From assembly GCA_036417435.1 (NCBI GenBank), contig CM070909.1, positions 6,666,597 through 6,730,596 of the forward strand: a stretch of DNA of 64,000 nucleotides, in the 5' to 3' direction. Each line of letters starts with the position of its first letter. The stretch's first letter is position 1. The DNA is from Inia geoffrensis. Lineage: Eukaryota > Chordata > Mammalia > Artiodactyla > Iniidae. Both the position numbers and the translations under genes were made by a program. The notes under the pieces were generated by a model. It saw only the letters and a program-made list of their open reading frames with translations. It made no database searches and was not told the origin of the DNA. Positions 23,260 through 34,320 of this stretch are shown piece after piece.

Positions 23260-23620
23260 CTCCCTCCCTGTAAGAACACTCCACAGTCTGCGCCAACTCT
23301 CAGCCTTGTATGTGCCTTCAGGGCCCAGCTCTAAGTCCGCCTCCTCCAAGAAGTCTTCCCTGACTCCCTGGTCTGGACCGCTTTGGCCTCTGTCCCTCTG
23401 AGTACTTACTCTTTCATGCTTTATGCATTAGAACACCCGGCTTGACCCAGTTGGCTAGATTTTCAAGTGCACATGATATGTCTTATTTCTTCTGCAAAAG
23501 CAGAAGCCCTATCAATAAATCTTAGTGTGAAATTGATATTTGATCATTTAAATGAACAAATTCCCAGCCTGGTACTTTGCATAGAACAGGTGCTCAGTAA
23601 GTGTGTGCTGGCTTCCTAAC
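23260..23620 (+). repeat. L2 LINE 3' end
   Basis: 'ctccaagaagtcttccctga', 'tctgagtacttactctttca' and 'agaacaggtgctcagtaagt' follow L2 order. Confidence 0.75.
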
Positions 23621-24379
23621 TGGCCACTGAGAGTGAGGGCTGAGAAGGGAACGTATTGGTGGTACAAGGAAGAATATCTATTTGGTCTCTGTGCCAGCTC
23701 CTGGTGCAGAGCTCCTAAAACCCTCAGAATTTCCTGAATGAAAGAAGGGTCTTTTGTTATTTACAATGAGCCCCTTTTCAACTACACCTGAGTTCATGCT
23801 AAGGAGTGACTCTGGGTGGGTTTCAGGAATGGGGGCTGGTGGCCAGAGGAACCAACCGTGTGATTAGAAGTGGCAACTGAAAAAAATGCACGGCCTAAAA
23901 GTTGAGAATTATGTTGTTTGAGGACACTCTTGAGGACCCTAGCACGGGAAGGCAGCCTCTCAGATCACTCTGTTCCAAAGAGGAAAGGAAGGAGCCAGGC
24001 TACATAGGAGTTTTTGCTGAAAAATAAAACTTGTAGTCGAAGATCAAAAGATTACTGCTAATCACAACAAACAGACATCTCAAGTTAATGATTTTAGGAC
24101 TTTTCTATGTATGGGAAGATGCAAGTCTGGGCTCATTGAAATTATTCCTTTCATATGCATCATAAATATCTAGGGCCAGTATCTTGTTTTTCTCCATCCT
24201 GCATCACCTCACGGTGCACGGCTGGGGGTGGCTGCAGTGGCCGATAGCTTGATGGTCTCAACATTGTTGTTTACTGAAATGGTGACATTTTTTGTCCACA
24301 GTAGGTTGGAAATTTCAGTCCCACCGCCATCCTCCAGGAAGGAGAGAGAGGCCAGAGCTTGAGTTAATCACCCATGGCC
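23621..24379. other. Intron, nothing clear
   Basis: No feature recognised over about 760 bp. Confidence 0.5.
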
Positions 24380-24840
24380 AGTGATTTAATCGATTCTGCC
24401 TACGTAAGAAGCCCCAAAAGATGGGGCTTGGGGAGCTTCCGGGTTAGTGAACCCGTGGAAGATCTAGGGGGTGCCACACTCATGCCATACCCTACCTTCC
24501 CTTGCCTTGGGCATTTCTTCCTTCCGGCTGTTCCCCAGTTGTATCCTTTATAACAAACGGTGATAATAAGTAAGGCACCTTCCTGAGCTCTGTGCGCTAG
24601 AGAGTTTTTGAACCTGAGGAGGGGTTGTGGGAAACTCAGAATTTACAGCTAGTCGGTCAGACTCATGGGGGTGTATGATGAGGCCCCCCAAGGTGGCTGC
24701 TCTCTTGCTCTCTGTACATCCCCTGCTCGACCAGTCCCTGCTGCACCCACGCCTACTCACATGACTGGCCTTCCCTCCTAATCATACAGCCTAATCAATA
24801 AATGCCTAGTACTTGCCCCTAGCCCCAGCTAGTGACTGTT
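24380..24840 (+). mobile_element. Old interspersed repeat, family not assigned
   Basis: 'agaagccccaaaagatgggg', 'gggagcttccgggttagtg', 'ccggctgttccccagttgta' and 'cagctagtcggtcagactca' form a repeat block I have seen across mammals, but I could not name the family safely. Confidence 0.5.
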
Positions 24841-24879
24841 CTCATCTTTAGATCAGAACGTCTCCACTATAATAGTTGA

Positions 24880-25190
24880 TCAAAGGGGCGGTGAGGGGTG
24901 TGTCCCTCTGCGGGTTTTCCTGATAACCAGCTGATGGGCCGACCTATGGCAATCCCCTCTATAACTGGTAACCTCCCTCTGGCCCTGGGAGTCAACACCG
25001 CTGCCAGGTCCTGCCTGCCGTCTGTCGTGCATGGCGGGGTGTCAAGCCAGGACCCTTTTGCTTCCAACATGTAAAATCCCCTATTCAATAAACCACTGAT
25101 GTCTCTGTTGCTGTCTCCAGGCTCTTTTTTCGGTTTTGAGGCTGGGCGAGTACAGGGCTCGCAGGTCTGCAGGGTGGAGCACAACAGAGT
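24880..25190 (+). mobile_element. Possible solo LTR
   Basis: A polyadenylation-type stretch 'ccctattcaataaaccactg' near 25080 is followed by a T-rich, GT-rich U5-like part and ends near 'gtggagcacaaca'. No internal genes; no target-site duplication found. The 229-codon minus-strand frame across 24867-25556 spans this element and is regarded as non-genic. Confidence 0.35.
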
Positions 25191-25305
25191 AACAACTTGG
25201 GACGTGCAGCTGGCATCTGAATGGGGACAGTCTTGTGGGACTGAGCCTTTATCCTGTGGGGTCTGTGTTAGTGTTAGAATTGAATTGTATCCTAGGACAC
25301 ACATT

Positions 25306-25330
25306 TGGCCCCACATATATGGTGGGGCCA
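25306..25330. repeat. 9-bp perfect hairpin
   Basis: TGGCCCCAC (25306-25314), a 7-nt loop, then its exact reverse complement GTGGGGCCA (25322-25330). Confidence 0.9.
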
Positions 25331-25589
25331 CATGCCCCACCAGCCCATTTAAAGGGGCAGCTGTACAGAAGCACCTTTGAGAGGGCAACTCACCACTCTG
25401 CCTGCTGTGGCTTATGCAGCCGCTATGTTCTGCCTCCTTTTTCCTTGAATTAGGTCCAATTTCCTTGTCTGGCCTCAAGGGAGACAGGGAACAGCTGTCT
25501 CTACCACTATAAAATAACTCTTCCAAGTCCAGACAACTAATATTCAGCGGCACCATTCACACTTCTCTTGCTATATTATATGTTAAAGG

Positions 25590-26050
25590 CCTTGATAATG
25601 GTTTGGAGGTCTCCGTGACACGGTTGCTGTTCACACCAATTCGTCTCATAATTAGTGGCTGTAAAGCACTTTGAAGATAAAAGGCGTTTTATAAGAGCTA
25701 AGTCCTATTATGATTAGCTTTCCAATATTTCCTTGCGGATGAGTACATCAAAGCCAAACACAGGCTCAGCGTGAGAGCTGGTGGGTTAATCAGATGTATT
25801 TCAAGGCAGCTGGTATATATTAAAGACACTGCTGCAAAATTTATCAACATTAAAAAAGTGCCTGCTTTCTTCCCAACAGAACAAGCTCTTTCCCAAGACT
25901 GTCAGTGCTGATGTCTGACAGACGAGCGAAGACCAAGAGCTAATATATCCTCTGGGCCTGGAAGAGAATGATTCCATAATGGCACCTGGTTTTGTATAAT
26001 GTCTTGATTATTGTCAACATGGTTCTGGGACCCTGTTCTCATTTTATTTT
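25590..26050 (+). other. Candidate conserved element with ancient SINE tail
   Basis: At about 25655-25715 the sequence 'ggctgtaaagcactttgaag' then 'aaaaggcgttttataagag' resembles the 3' tail shared by very old vertebrate SINE/CR1-like elements. The surrounding AT-rich, low-CpG sequence looks less decayed than nearby repeats. Conservation itself cannot be measured here. Confidence 0.35.
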
Positions 26051-26150
26051 GTTTTCACTGTCATTCTATGATGTGGGCAAGTAAAATTAACACAATCCCT
26101 GTTTGATAGATGAGGAAGCTACAAAGTGGTACAGCTGGACACAGTTATGG
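26051..26150 (-). repeat. MIR SINE fragment
   Basis: 'gtcattctatgatgtggg' and 'tttgatagatgaggaagcta' match reverse MIR order. Confidence 0.55.
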
Positions 26151-26630
26151 ATGCAGTTACCAAGGCGACACTGTGGATGCCCCACCCACATCCCCTCCAA
26201 TATTTGTACACTACCCACCCCCTCCACCGTCCCCGCCTTTGTTCTAGCTCCCTCTGCGCCTGTGACTCTTAGAAGGCACATCCTTGGGCTTCTGGAGTTG
26301 CTTTGTCTCATGGACAGAGCCGGAAGTGTCTGAAGTTTTCCAGTCACCCCCAAACAGCCCTTGGCCAATACCTGTCTGGTGCAAAAGCAGGGAAGCCCAT
26401 TCTTCCCGGCTTCAGTGGGGAAGACTCTGAGCTGGGATTTACACTTTCGTCAGGCCAGTCTGAAGCTGGAACTCTGCCCCACATCACACTCTGGCTTCCT
26501 CCCCTCTCCTGTCCTGTGTTCCACTCCTTTACTAGGTCTTCCTGGAGCACTTCCTTAATAAACCACTTGCCTGGTCAGCCCTCTCTCGGGGTCTGCTTCC
26601 AGGGAACCCAACCTAAGTCAGCTCTCTCAA
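26151..26630 (+). mobile_element. LTR-like element, 3' end
   Basis: AATAAA at 26557-26562 is followed by 'cttgcctggtcagccctct' and 'gggtctgcttccagggaacc', a 3' LTR end pattern of old mammalian ERVL-like elements. The left boundary is a guess. Confidence 0.45.
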
Positions 26631-27184
26631 CTCAGCATGAATAATAATGTTTTGCGTGTTTTCTATTAAATACATGCTCCCAGTTCCCCTTAGTTCCAAT
26701 CCTTCCCTGCCAAGTCTCCAAAGCAGATGGTACGTTATGATTGAAGCGAAAACAGCAACTTTGAGAGTAAAGAGCTAAGAGCTAGGGGCATTAGGGTGGA
26801 CACAGAACTGTTTCCCACCTGTCCCATGGGACAAGGGTCAGATGGAACACTGAGTATGAAAGTGAACAGCGATATTGTACACAAACGCAGACATATTCTC
26901 ACCATTGTTATGGGGAAGGGCGGAGAGCAGAGGAAGAAGGGCAGAGAGGCGCGCACGCTCCATGGAGAATCGACTCCTACGAGAAGTGAGTGCCTGGCAC
27001 CAGCTCCTCTTGGAGAGGGGTCAGCAAAGGCTCCAGGCTCTTCTGCCCACATGTAACTGCAGGGCAAAAAGATCTAGGAAAAGTGACAAGCTTCCTCTTC
27101 CAGAGGCCTCCTTTAAACAAACAAGTGATATCCACTTGTTTCACCAACTTCCGCAATGGGGAAGGACAGACCTCTGTCATCTAA
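26631..27184. other. Intron, nothing clear
   Basis: No feature recognised in about 550 bp. Confidence 0.5.
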
Positions 27185-28935
27185 TACTTAAGCAACTGTG
27201 TCCTCATACCCCTGATGAACACAGATGCAAAAATTCTCAACAAAATACTAGCAAACTAAATTCAACAGCACCATGGAATGGATCGTGCACCATGATCAAG
27301 TGGGATTCATGCCTGGGTTATAAAGACGGTTCAACATATACAAATCAATCAGTGTGACACACCACCTTAAGAGAACGAAAGATAAAAATAGTACAATCGA
27401 CTCAAGAGATGCCAAAAAAGCATTTGACAAAATTCAACATCCATTCATGACAAAAACTCTCAACAAATTGGGTATGGAAGGAACATACCTCGGCATAAGG
27501 AAAGCCATATGTGACAAGCCCACAGTTAACATCATACTCAATGGTCAAAGGTTGAAAGAATTTCCTCTAAGATCGGGAACAAGACACGGGTGCCCACTCT
27601 CACCACTCCTACTCAACATGGTACTAGAAGTCCTAGCCAGAGCAATCACGCAAGAAGAAGAAATAAAAGGCAGGCAAATCAGAAAGGAAGCCATAAAGTT
27701 GTCTGTGTGCTGATGGCATAAATTTATATATAGAAAATCCGAAAGATTTCACCAAAAACCTGTTAGATCTAATCAATAATTTCAGCAAAGTTGTAGGATT
27801 CAAAATCAACATACAAAACTCAGCGGCGTTTCAATATACTAACAATGAATTATCTGAAAAAGAAATAAACAATCTCAATTACAATAGCATCAAAAACAAT
27901 AAACTACTTAGGAATAAATTCAACCAAGGAGGTGAAGCATCTGTACACTGAAAACTATAAGACACTGATGAAAGATACTAAGAAGACGCAAATAAATGGA
28001 AAGATAGCTCATGTTCATGGATCAGAAGAATTAGTATTGTTAAAACGTCCATGCTACCCAAAGCCATCTGCAGATTTAATGCAATCCGTAACAAGGTTCC
28101 AATGACATTTACTTCCAGAAATTAAAAAAAAAAAATCCTAAAATTTGTTTGGAACCACAAAGACCCCTAATAGCCAAAGCGATCCTGAGGAATAAGAACA
28201 AAGCTGGAGGCATCACACTTCCTGATTTCAAACTATATTATAAGGTTATAGTAATCAAACAAGTATGGTACCAGCATAAAAAACAGACATATAGACCAAT
28301 GGAACAGAACTGAGGGTCCAGAAATAAATTCACACATATATGGTCAACAAGGGAGCCAAGAATATCCAATGGAGAAAAGACAGTCTTTTAAATAAATGGT
28401 GCTGGGAAATTAGATAGTCACATTTTATTCATTCATAAAAAAGAAGGAATTCCTGCCATTTGTGACAACATAAACCTTGAGGGCATTGTGCTTAGTGAAA
28501 TAAGTCAGACAGAGAAAGAAATACTGTATGATCTCACTTATATGTGGAATCTAAAAAAAAATTAACTCGTGGATATAGAGAACAGATTGGTGGTTGCCAA
28601 CAGTAGGAGGTGGGGAGATGGGTGCAGGGGGTCAAAAGGTACAGACTTCCCCTTATAAGATAAATAAGTCCTGAGGATGTAATGTACAGCAGCGTGACTA
28701 GTTAATCACACTCTATTGCATATTTAAAAGTTGCTAAGAGAACAGCTCTTAAAAGTTCTCATCACAAGAAAAAATTATAACTATGTGAGGTGATGGATGT
28801 TAACTTAAGTAAGTGTGGGATTCATTTCACATATATTCACAAACATACACCAAACCATTATGTTGTACACCCTAAACTTCTATAATGTTATATATGTCAA
28901 TTACATCTTAACAAAGCTGGGGGGAAAAGATAGAA
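27185..28935 (+). mobile_element. L1 LINE, ORF2 reverse-transcriptase part to 3' end
   Basis: The open stretch 27354-27713 encodes the L1 reverse-transcriptase core ([18 protein letters not shown], then [20 protein letters not shown]). It is interrupted by a stop just before the catalytic YADD-type site, which is itself changed. Downstream sequence follows ORF2 and a 3' UTR ending near 'catcttaacaaagctgg'. An internal deletion brings the ORF2 middle next to the 3' end near 28430. A dead copy. Confidence 0.9.
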
Positions 28936-30009
28936 AAGAGAGAAAGAAGCTGTGCTCAAGAAAGCTTGGAAGAAATGGCCAGTCTGATGAACTCGGTTTC
29001 TCCAGTCTAAGCGTCCACAGACGATCCTCATGAATATTAAACACAGCACCAGAGGCACGAGCACAGGGCCTGGTGTTGAGGGCTGTGGGATGTGGATGAA
29101 GGTCCTGGTTCTTCAGAGGATGGGCAAATCCTCACATTTGGGGGACATTTTTGCTACCGGTGACTCAAATCCCACCTAGGAAACACACAGAGGTGAGAAC
29201 GCCTTACTTTCCACTGGGGCCACAATTTTATGACACTTTAGAGAAAACTGGCAGAAAAAGCCCCTCCTAATAGGGCTGCAATGTCTCAGAAGAAAACGGA
29301 CTCAGTCCTATCCTCTTCCAGGTTTGGGGGACGAGGAGGTGAGGGAGGAGGGGTAGCAGTGGGCTGTCTGCTTAGCCACAGGAGTCTGGAGGCTGTGCCC
29401 AGCCCAGTGAGGGCAGACCCTTGTGCGTGAGAAGGGGGTGGCCTCAGGGCAAACTAGACATCCCCTCCAGAAGCCCCAGCTCTCAGCTGTGAAGCTTTCT
29501 GCATGCAACCCACAAACGTCGTCTGCATCACTGAAGCTCAGCCTTGAAGACTGAGATGCAGAATTGTGGCATCCCTACCTAAGTGAGACGTGCAGAGTAT
29601 TTGTCAGAGGAGCATAATGGCCCCAGGAGGAGAGCCAGCTGAGGATGCTGGGGGAGGACCATGCTGTGGGACAGGGAGAGGATGGGGCTCCTGGCCTGGG
29701 GCAGCTTGGGGATGCTAAGACCATGAACCTGGAGAAGGACTTGGCAGAATGCCTTGGCCACGTGCTAAGTCACAGGGTCTGTGCGCACGCTTGGAATGAC
29801 TGACTTTACAACTTTTATTGGAGTATGGCTGCTTACAGTGTTAGGCAGTGGTGATGGCCAAGGGGGCTAGGATGATCTGCCACACCCGGCTGAAGCTCCA
29901 GCCATAGCCGCAACTGCAGACCAGATGGGTATCCCCAATGACTGTGGCCTCTGCTCAGCTCATAATATGCACAATTCATCCGAAGCAAATCCTTCTTATT
30001 CTGTACAGC
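28936..30009. other. Intron, nothing clear
   Basis: About 1 kb, no recognised repeat or exon. Confidence 0.5.
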
Positions 30010-30175
30010 ATGTGGGTGCTCATTCATTCATTCATTCAATGAATATTTACTCTGGGCAGGCACTGTTTTAGGTGCCAAAGAGGCAGCAACAGGCAAATCC
30101 AGCAAGCTCTGGACCTCGTGGAGCTTATATTCCAGTGGAGAGAGGCAAACAATAAATCTCTAAACCCAGTCAGCA
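30010..30175 (-). repeat. L2 LINE 3' end, reverse
   Basis: Starts with (TCAT)n, then 'caatgaatatttactctggg', 'gcactgttttaggtgcca' and 'gtggagcttatattccagtg', the reverse of the L2 3' end. Confidence 0.8.
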
Positions 30176-30534
30176 TTTTCAGATGATAGAAAGTGCTGGA
30201 GGAAGATAAGCCTATACCTAGAGCACCCCTCTATAACCCTCACTGGCACTGCTGCCAGCTCTGCCCCCGGGATGCTGGAAGAAAGCAGAGTGGGGAGGTT
30301 CCTCCTTCTAGTGGTTTCCCAGGCAGAGCCGTCAGCAAAGTCAGGGCACTGGGAGGACACAGGAGTGTCGCCGTGTCTGCTCCCAGCTGCTGACACCTGG
30401 CAAACTTCGGTCACATGTATTCTGAAAAAAACTCATTGAGGCCGTATAGAAGATGTTAATAGTGTTAGATCTAGGTGATAATCTTGAGATGATTTATTTT
30501 GATTTTCTTCTGAATTTTCTTTGTTTTTTCTTTT
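30176..30534. other. Intron, nothing clear
   Basis: No feature recognised. Confidence 0.5.
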
Positions 30535-30602
30535 TTTTAAATTGAAGTGTAGTTGACTTACAATGTTGTATTAGTTTCAGGTGTATAGCAAAGTGATTCC
30601 AT

Positions 30603-30645
<43 letters not shown>

Positions 30646-31790
30646 TTTTTTTTCATATTCTTTTCCATTATGGTTTAGCACAGGATACTGAATATAGTTT
30701 CCTGTGCTGTACAGTAAGACCTTGTTGATTACCTATTTTATTTTGTTTTTAACATTTTTATTGGAGTATGGTTGCTTTACAGTGTTAGTTTCTGCTGTAC
30801 AGTAAAGTGAATCAGCTATATACATATACATATATCCCCTCTTTTTTGGATTTCCTTTCCATTTAGTTCACCACAGAGCGCTGAGTTGAGTTCCCTGTGC
30901 TATACAGTAGGTTCTCATTAGTTATCTCTTTTATACATAGTAGTGTATACTTGTCAATCCCAATCTCCTAATTCATTCCACCCTCCCTTCCCCCCTTGGT
31001 AGCCATAAGTTTGTTCTCTACGTCTGTGTCTCTCTTTCTGCTTTGCAAATAAGTTCATCTGTACCATTTTTCTAGATTCCACATATAAGCGACATTATAT
31101 GATATTTTTTTTTCTCTTTCTGACTTACTTCACTGTATGACAGTTTCTAGGTTATATATAGTAGTTTGTATCTGCTAATCCCAAACTCCTAATTTATCCC
31201 TCCCCCTCCCTTTCCCCTTTGATAATCATAAGTTTGTTTTCTATGCCTGTGTGTCTGTTTCTGCTTGTAAGTAAGTTCATTTGTGTCATATGTTAGATTC
31301 CACATATAAGTGATATATGATATTTGTCTTTCTCTGTCTGAATTACTTCACTTAGTATGATAATCTCCAGGTCCATCCATATTGCTGAAAATGGCATTCT
31401 TTTTTATGGCTGAGTAGTATTCCATTGTATATATGTACTACATCTTCTTTATCTATTCATCTGTCGATGGACATTTAGGTTGCTTCCACGTCTTGGCTAT
31501 TGTGAATAGTGCTGCTATGAACATTGGGGTGCATGTATCTTTTTGAATTATAGTTTTCTCCAGATATATGCCCAGGAGTGGGATTGCTAGATCATATGGC
31601 AACTCTATTTTTAGTTTTTTAAGGAACCTCCATACTATTTTCCATAGTTGCTCCACCAATTTACATTCCCACCACCAGTGTAGGAGGGCTCCCTTTTTCC
31701 CACACCCTCTCCAGCATTTGTTATTTGTAGATTTTTTAATGATGGCCATTCTGACCGGTGTGAGGTGGTACCTCACTGAATTTTCTAATA
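30535..31790 (-). mobile_element. L1 LINE 3' ends, reverse, L1 nested in L1
   Basis: An outer L1 covers about 30535-30750 (3' UTR start 'aaattgaagtgtagttgac') and resumes at about 31150-31790. There a 107-codon frame encodes the ORF2 C-terminus ([20 protein letters not shown], then [17 protein letters not shown]). A second L1 3' end (about 30755-31145, 'acatttttattggagtatgg') sits inside it. The two inner and outer 3' UTRs repeat the same motif order. Confidence 0.85.
30608..30642 (+). repeat. (CA)n microsatellite inside L1
   Basis: Pure CA run of about 17 units within the outer L1 3' UTR. Confidence 0.95.
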
Positions 31791-32624
31791 TTTTTGTAAT
31801 TTCAATGTGTTATTTTTGCAATAAAGGAAAAAACATATTTTTTTAAAAATGAGAGGATTATTCTCACTAAATCAAATGAATAAGAAATATGTTTGGGCAG
31901 GTAGGCACGGACCAGATCTTAGGGTGATGAATAACATCCATCCAGGCCACTTTACAGTTTACAAAGCAATTTCACAATAAAAACCTCCTTCGACCCTCAC
32001 AAGACTTTCTCAAGGTTACATAGAAAATAAACTTCAGTACAGGAAAATGCCTGACCCTCAGGGCCCTGACTTCAAGGCCAATGTGTTTTCTGTTATTCCA
32101 CCTGTCCTTCTGTAACTGACCTCACTTCTCTTTACAGCTGAAGTCCTCCAAAAGCTGCTGAGACCCCAGCTCCGGCCCCTCTCCCCGCCACCGCCTTTGC
32201 CACTCCTGCAGTGACCAAGCTGATTGACTCATCCATGCGTTATTAAACTATTGTCTTTCCCAAGCTCCTACCAGGTTCTAGGGGTATTGAACTGGGTCTT
32301 GGGATACAGTGCAGAGCCGAAAAGGTCTCCAGCACAGGAGAGAGGTTTTACCAAATTAGTGAATATATAACTACAGATCATGGTCATTGCAGTGAAATAA
32401 AAGTAAAGGGTATTACGCAAATGATTAGCATCAGAGGAAGCTGTTTGGATTGGGGCACTCGCCCTTCCTCCATATGGAACAATACATTGTCACTGAGCCT
32501 GAGCCAGGCAGACATCCTAACTGGAGGGCAAGATCACAAGAGCGCCGTTCTCAAAGGATGTGTATTCTGGATGGAGAGGTAGCGCACAAAGCTGGATGAA
32601 AACTTAATTACGGGCAGCGTGGGG
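31791..32624. repeat. Intron with weak MIR/L2 traces
   Basis: 'cactttacagtttacaaag' with 'accctcacaagactttctca' (about 31940-32030) looks like reverse MIR. 'gattgactcatccatgcg' to 'gatacagtgcagagcc' (about 32220-32320) looks like reverse L2. Rest unassigned. Confidence 0.45.
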
Positions 32625-32755
32625 AAACCTCCCTGGCGGTCCAGTGGTTGAGACTTGGCGCTTTCACTGCAGGTGGAGTGGGTTTGATCCCCGGTCAGGG
32701 AGCTAAAATCCTGTATGCTGTGTGGCATGGCCTAAAAGTTTTTTTAAAAGTTGGG
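32625..32755 (+). mobile_element. Short CHR SINE
   Basis: 'cctccctggcggtccagtgg', 'gagtgggtttgatccccgg', 'gtcagggagctaaaatcctg'. Flanks 'gggcagcgtgggg' and 'gggcagcatggg' suggest a target-site duplication. Confidence 0.85.
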
Positions 32756-33865
32756 GGGCAGCATGGGCACTCACAGCGATGGAACAGCCCCTGGAACCCT
32801 CTCTGGGGCAAAGCAGAATTTACCAACCAGATCACCAAGGATGTCACAAGTCAATTTGTGATTGTCACTGGGAGAAGCCACAGAAAGAAGGGGCACGGCC
32901 ATACAGAAAACGTGTAGCTAACAACGCAAGATCTAAGTGACTGTCCAGGCCTTCAGCGCTACAGGACACTAGAGATGGGACAGGACAGGGGGCGGCTGAC
33001 AAGGAAGAAAGTCTTCAGGGTAGGAGGGGACATTTAAAGTGGCCTCAGAGAGTGAATGGGATCTGGATGTCCCTCAAGGTCATCCCATTCAGCAAGGCCA
33101 CGAGGATGCCTGGAAAACCCACAGCACAGCCTGTGGGCCCTTTCTCCTCCAGACGTTGGTGGCTGGCTTCCCGGCCGCTCCATCACGTCAGAGGGTTTTT
33201 AAGTGTCTCTCCCGCTCTGCTCTCAAGAGCCAGGCATGCTGCTAGCCACCCCAGGCTGAACATAAAGAAGATTTCAGCACGGGGCGAGCTGGCAAATGCT
33301 GAGAACACCTGGCTAACTAGGTCACCTGCACAGTGGATTCTACTGTGATACATGCATGGGCGAACTGCCAGACTGCCAGGTGCTGGGACCCACCAGGAAC
33401 AGACAACTCAAGTCGTGTTGGTTGCCATTTGACATTACAGGCACTGCTGCGGTGATCTGGGCTACGGTGAGTGACCCAGTCACATAGACTCAACCCTAAC
33501 AATGGTAATAACCATACAACAACGGCAGCAAGCTTTCATACGGTGCTTCAGAGTCAACAAAGATGTTTGTCATCTAAGCCTAACAGCTAACATCATATTT
33601 GTAACACAGACATGACTATATGGCATCCAAAGCTCGTGCTGTCTTATTTGTCATAAGAACATGTCAGCAGTCACGGCTTCTGGGCAACAGCCGGTGGAGG
33701 GCCAGGCCCAGGGTGCTGGACGTCTCCCGTCTACCTCTCCTTGGGACACTGAGTCACCCGTGGGGAAACCTTCATCTCCAAGGCCTGCGAGCAGAGGAAG
33801 AGCGCCTTCAGCGGAGGCCGGAGAACCTGGGTTCATCCGGGATCTCATTCTGCGCTCTCTCTGTG
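32756..33865. other. Intron, nothing clear
   Basis: Some purine-rich sequence; no recognised repeat or exon. Confidence 0.5.
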
Positions 33866-34320
33866 TTAAGAGCATCAGGCTTTGGCTTTAGGAAGCCCTG
33901 GGTTCAAGCCCCGCGTCTGTTACTTACTACATGTGTGACCCTCAGCAGGCTCCTAACTTCTCTGAGCCACTTTCCTCTGTTAAACATGGTTAATGGGGCT
34001 TCCCCGGTGGCACAGTGGTTGAGAGTCCGCCTGCCGATGCAGGGGACGCCGGTTCGTGCCCCGGTCCGGGAGGATCCCACATGCCACGGAGCGGCTGGGC
34101 CCGTGAGCCATGGCCGCTGAGCCTGCGCGTCCGGAGCCTGTGCTCCGCAACGGGAGAGGCCACGGCAGTGAGAGGCCCGCGTGCCGCAAAAAAAAAAAAA
34201 CATGGATAATATGAGCATCTCTCTCATAAAGGTGTCGTGAAGATAATAAGGTACAGAGCTTAGCCCAGGGCCCGGCCTACGCTTAGTGCTCATTAAGTAC
34301 TAGTTATATTATTACTATTA
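33866..34320 (+). repeat. MIR SINE split by a CHR SINE
   Basis: The left half (33866-33994) has 'agagcatcaggctttggct' and 'gtgtgaccctcagcaggctc'. The right half (34210-34320) has 'aggtgtcgtgaagataataa' and 'ttagtgctcattaagtac'. The halves are consecutive parts of one MIR. Confidence 0.85.
33995..34198 (+). mobile_element. CHR SINE (cetacean type) nested in MIR
   Basis: Head 'ggggcttccccggtggcaca', full GC-rich body, poly(A). Target-site duplication 'aaacatggttaat' on the left and 'aaacatggataat' on the right. Confidence 0.95.

Noticed and set aside
24867..25556. 229-codon minus-strand frame
   Set aside because: It spans an LTR-like repeat and unassigned sequence and has no recognised domain.
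27354..27713. Possible reverse-transcriptase gene
   Set aside because: A fragment of a dead L1; the frame stops just before the catalytic site and the rest is broken.
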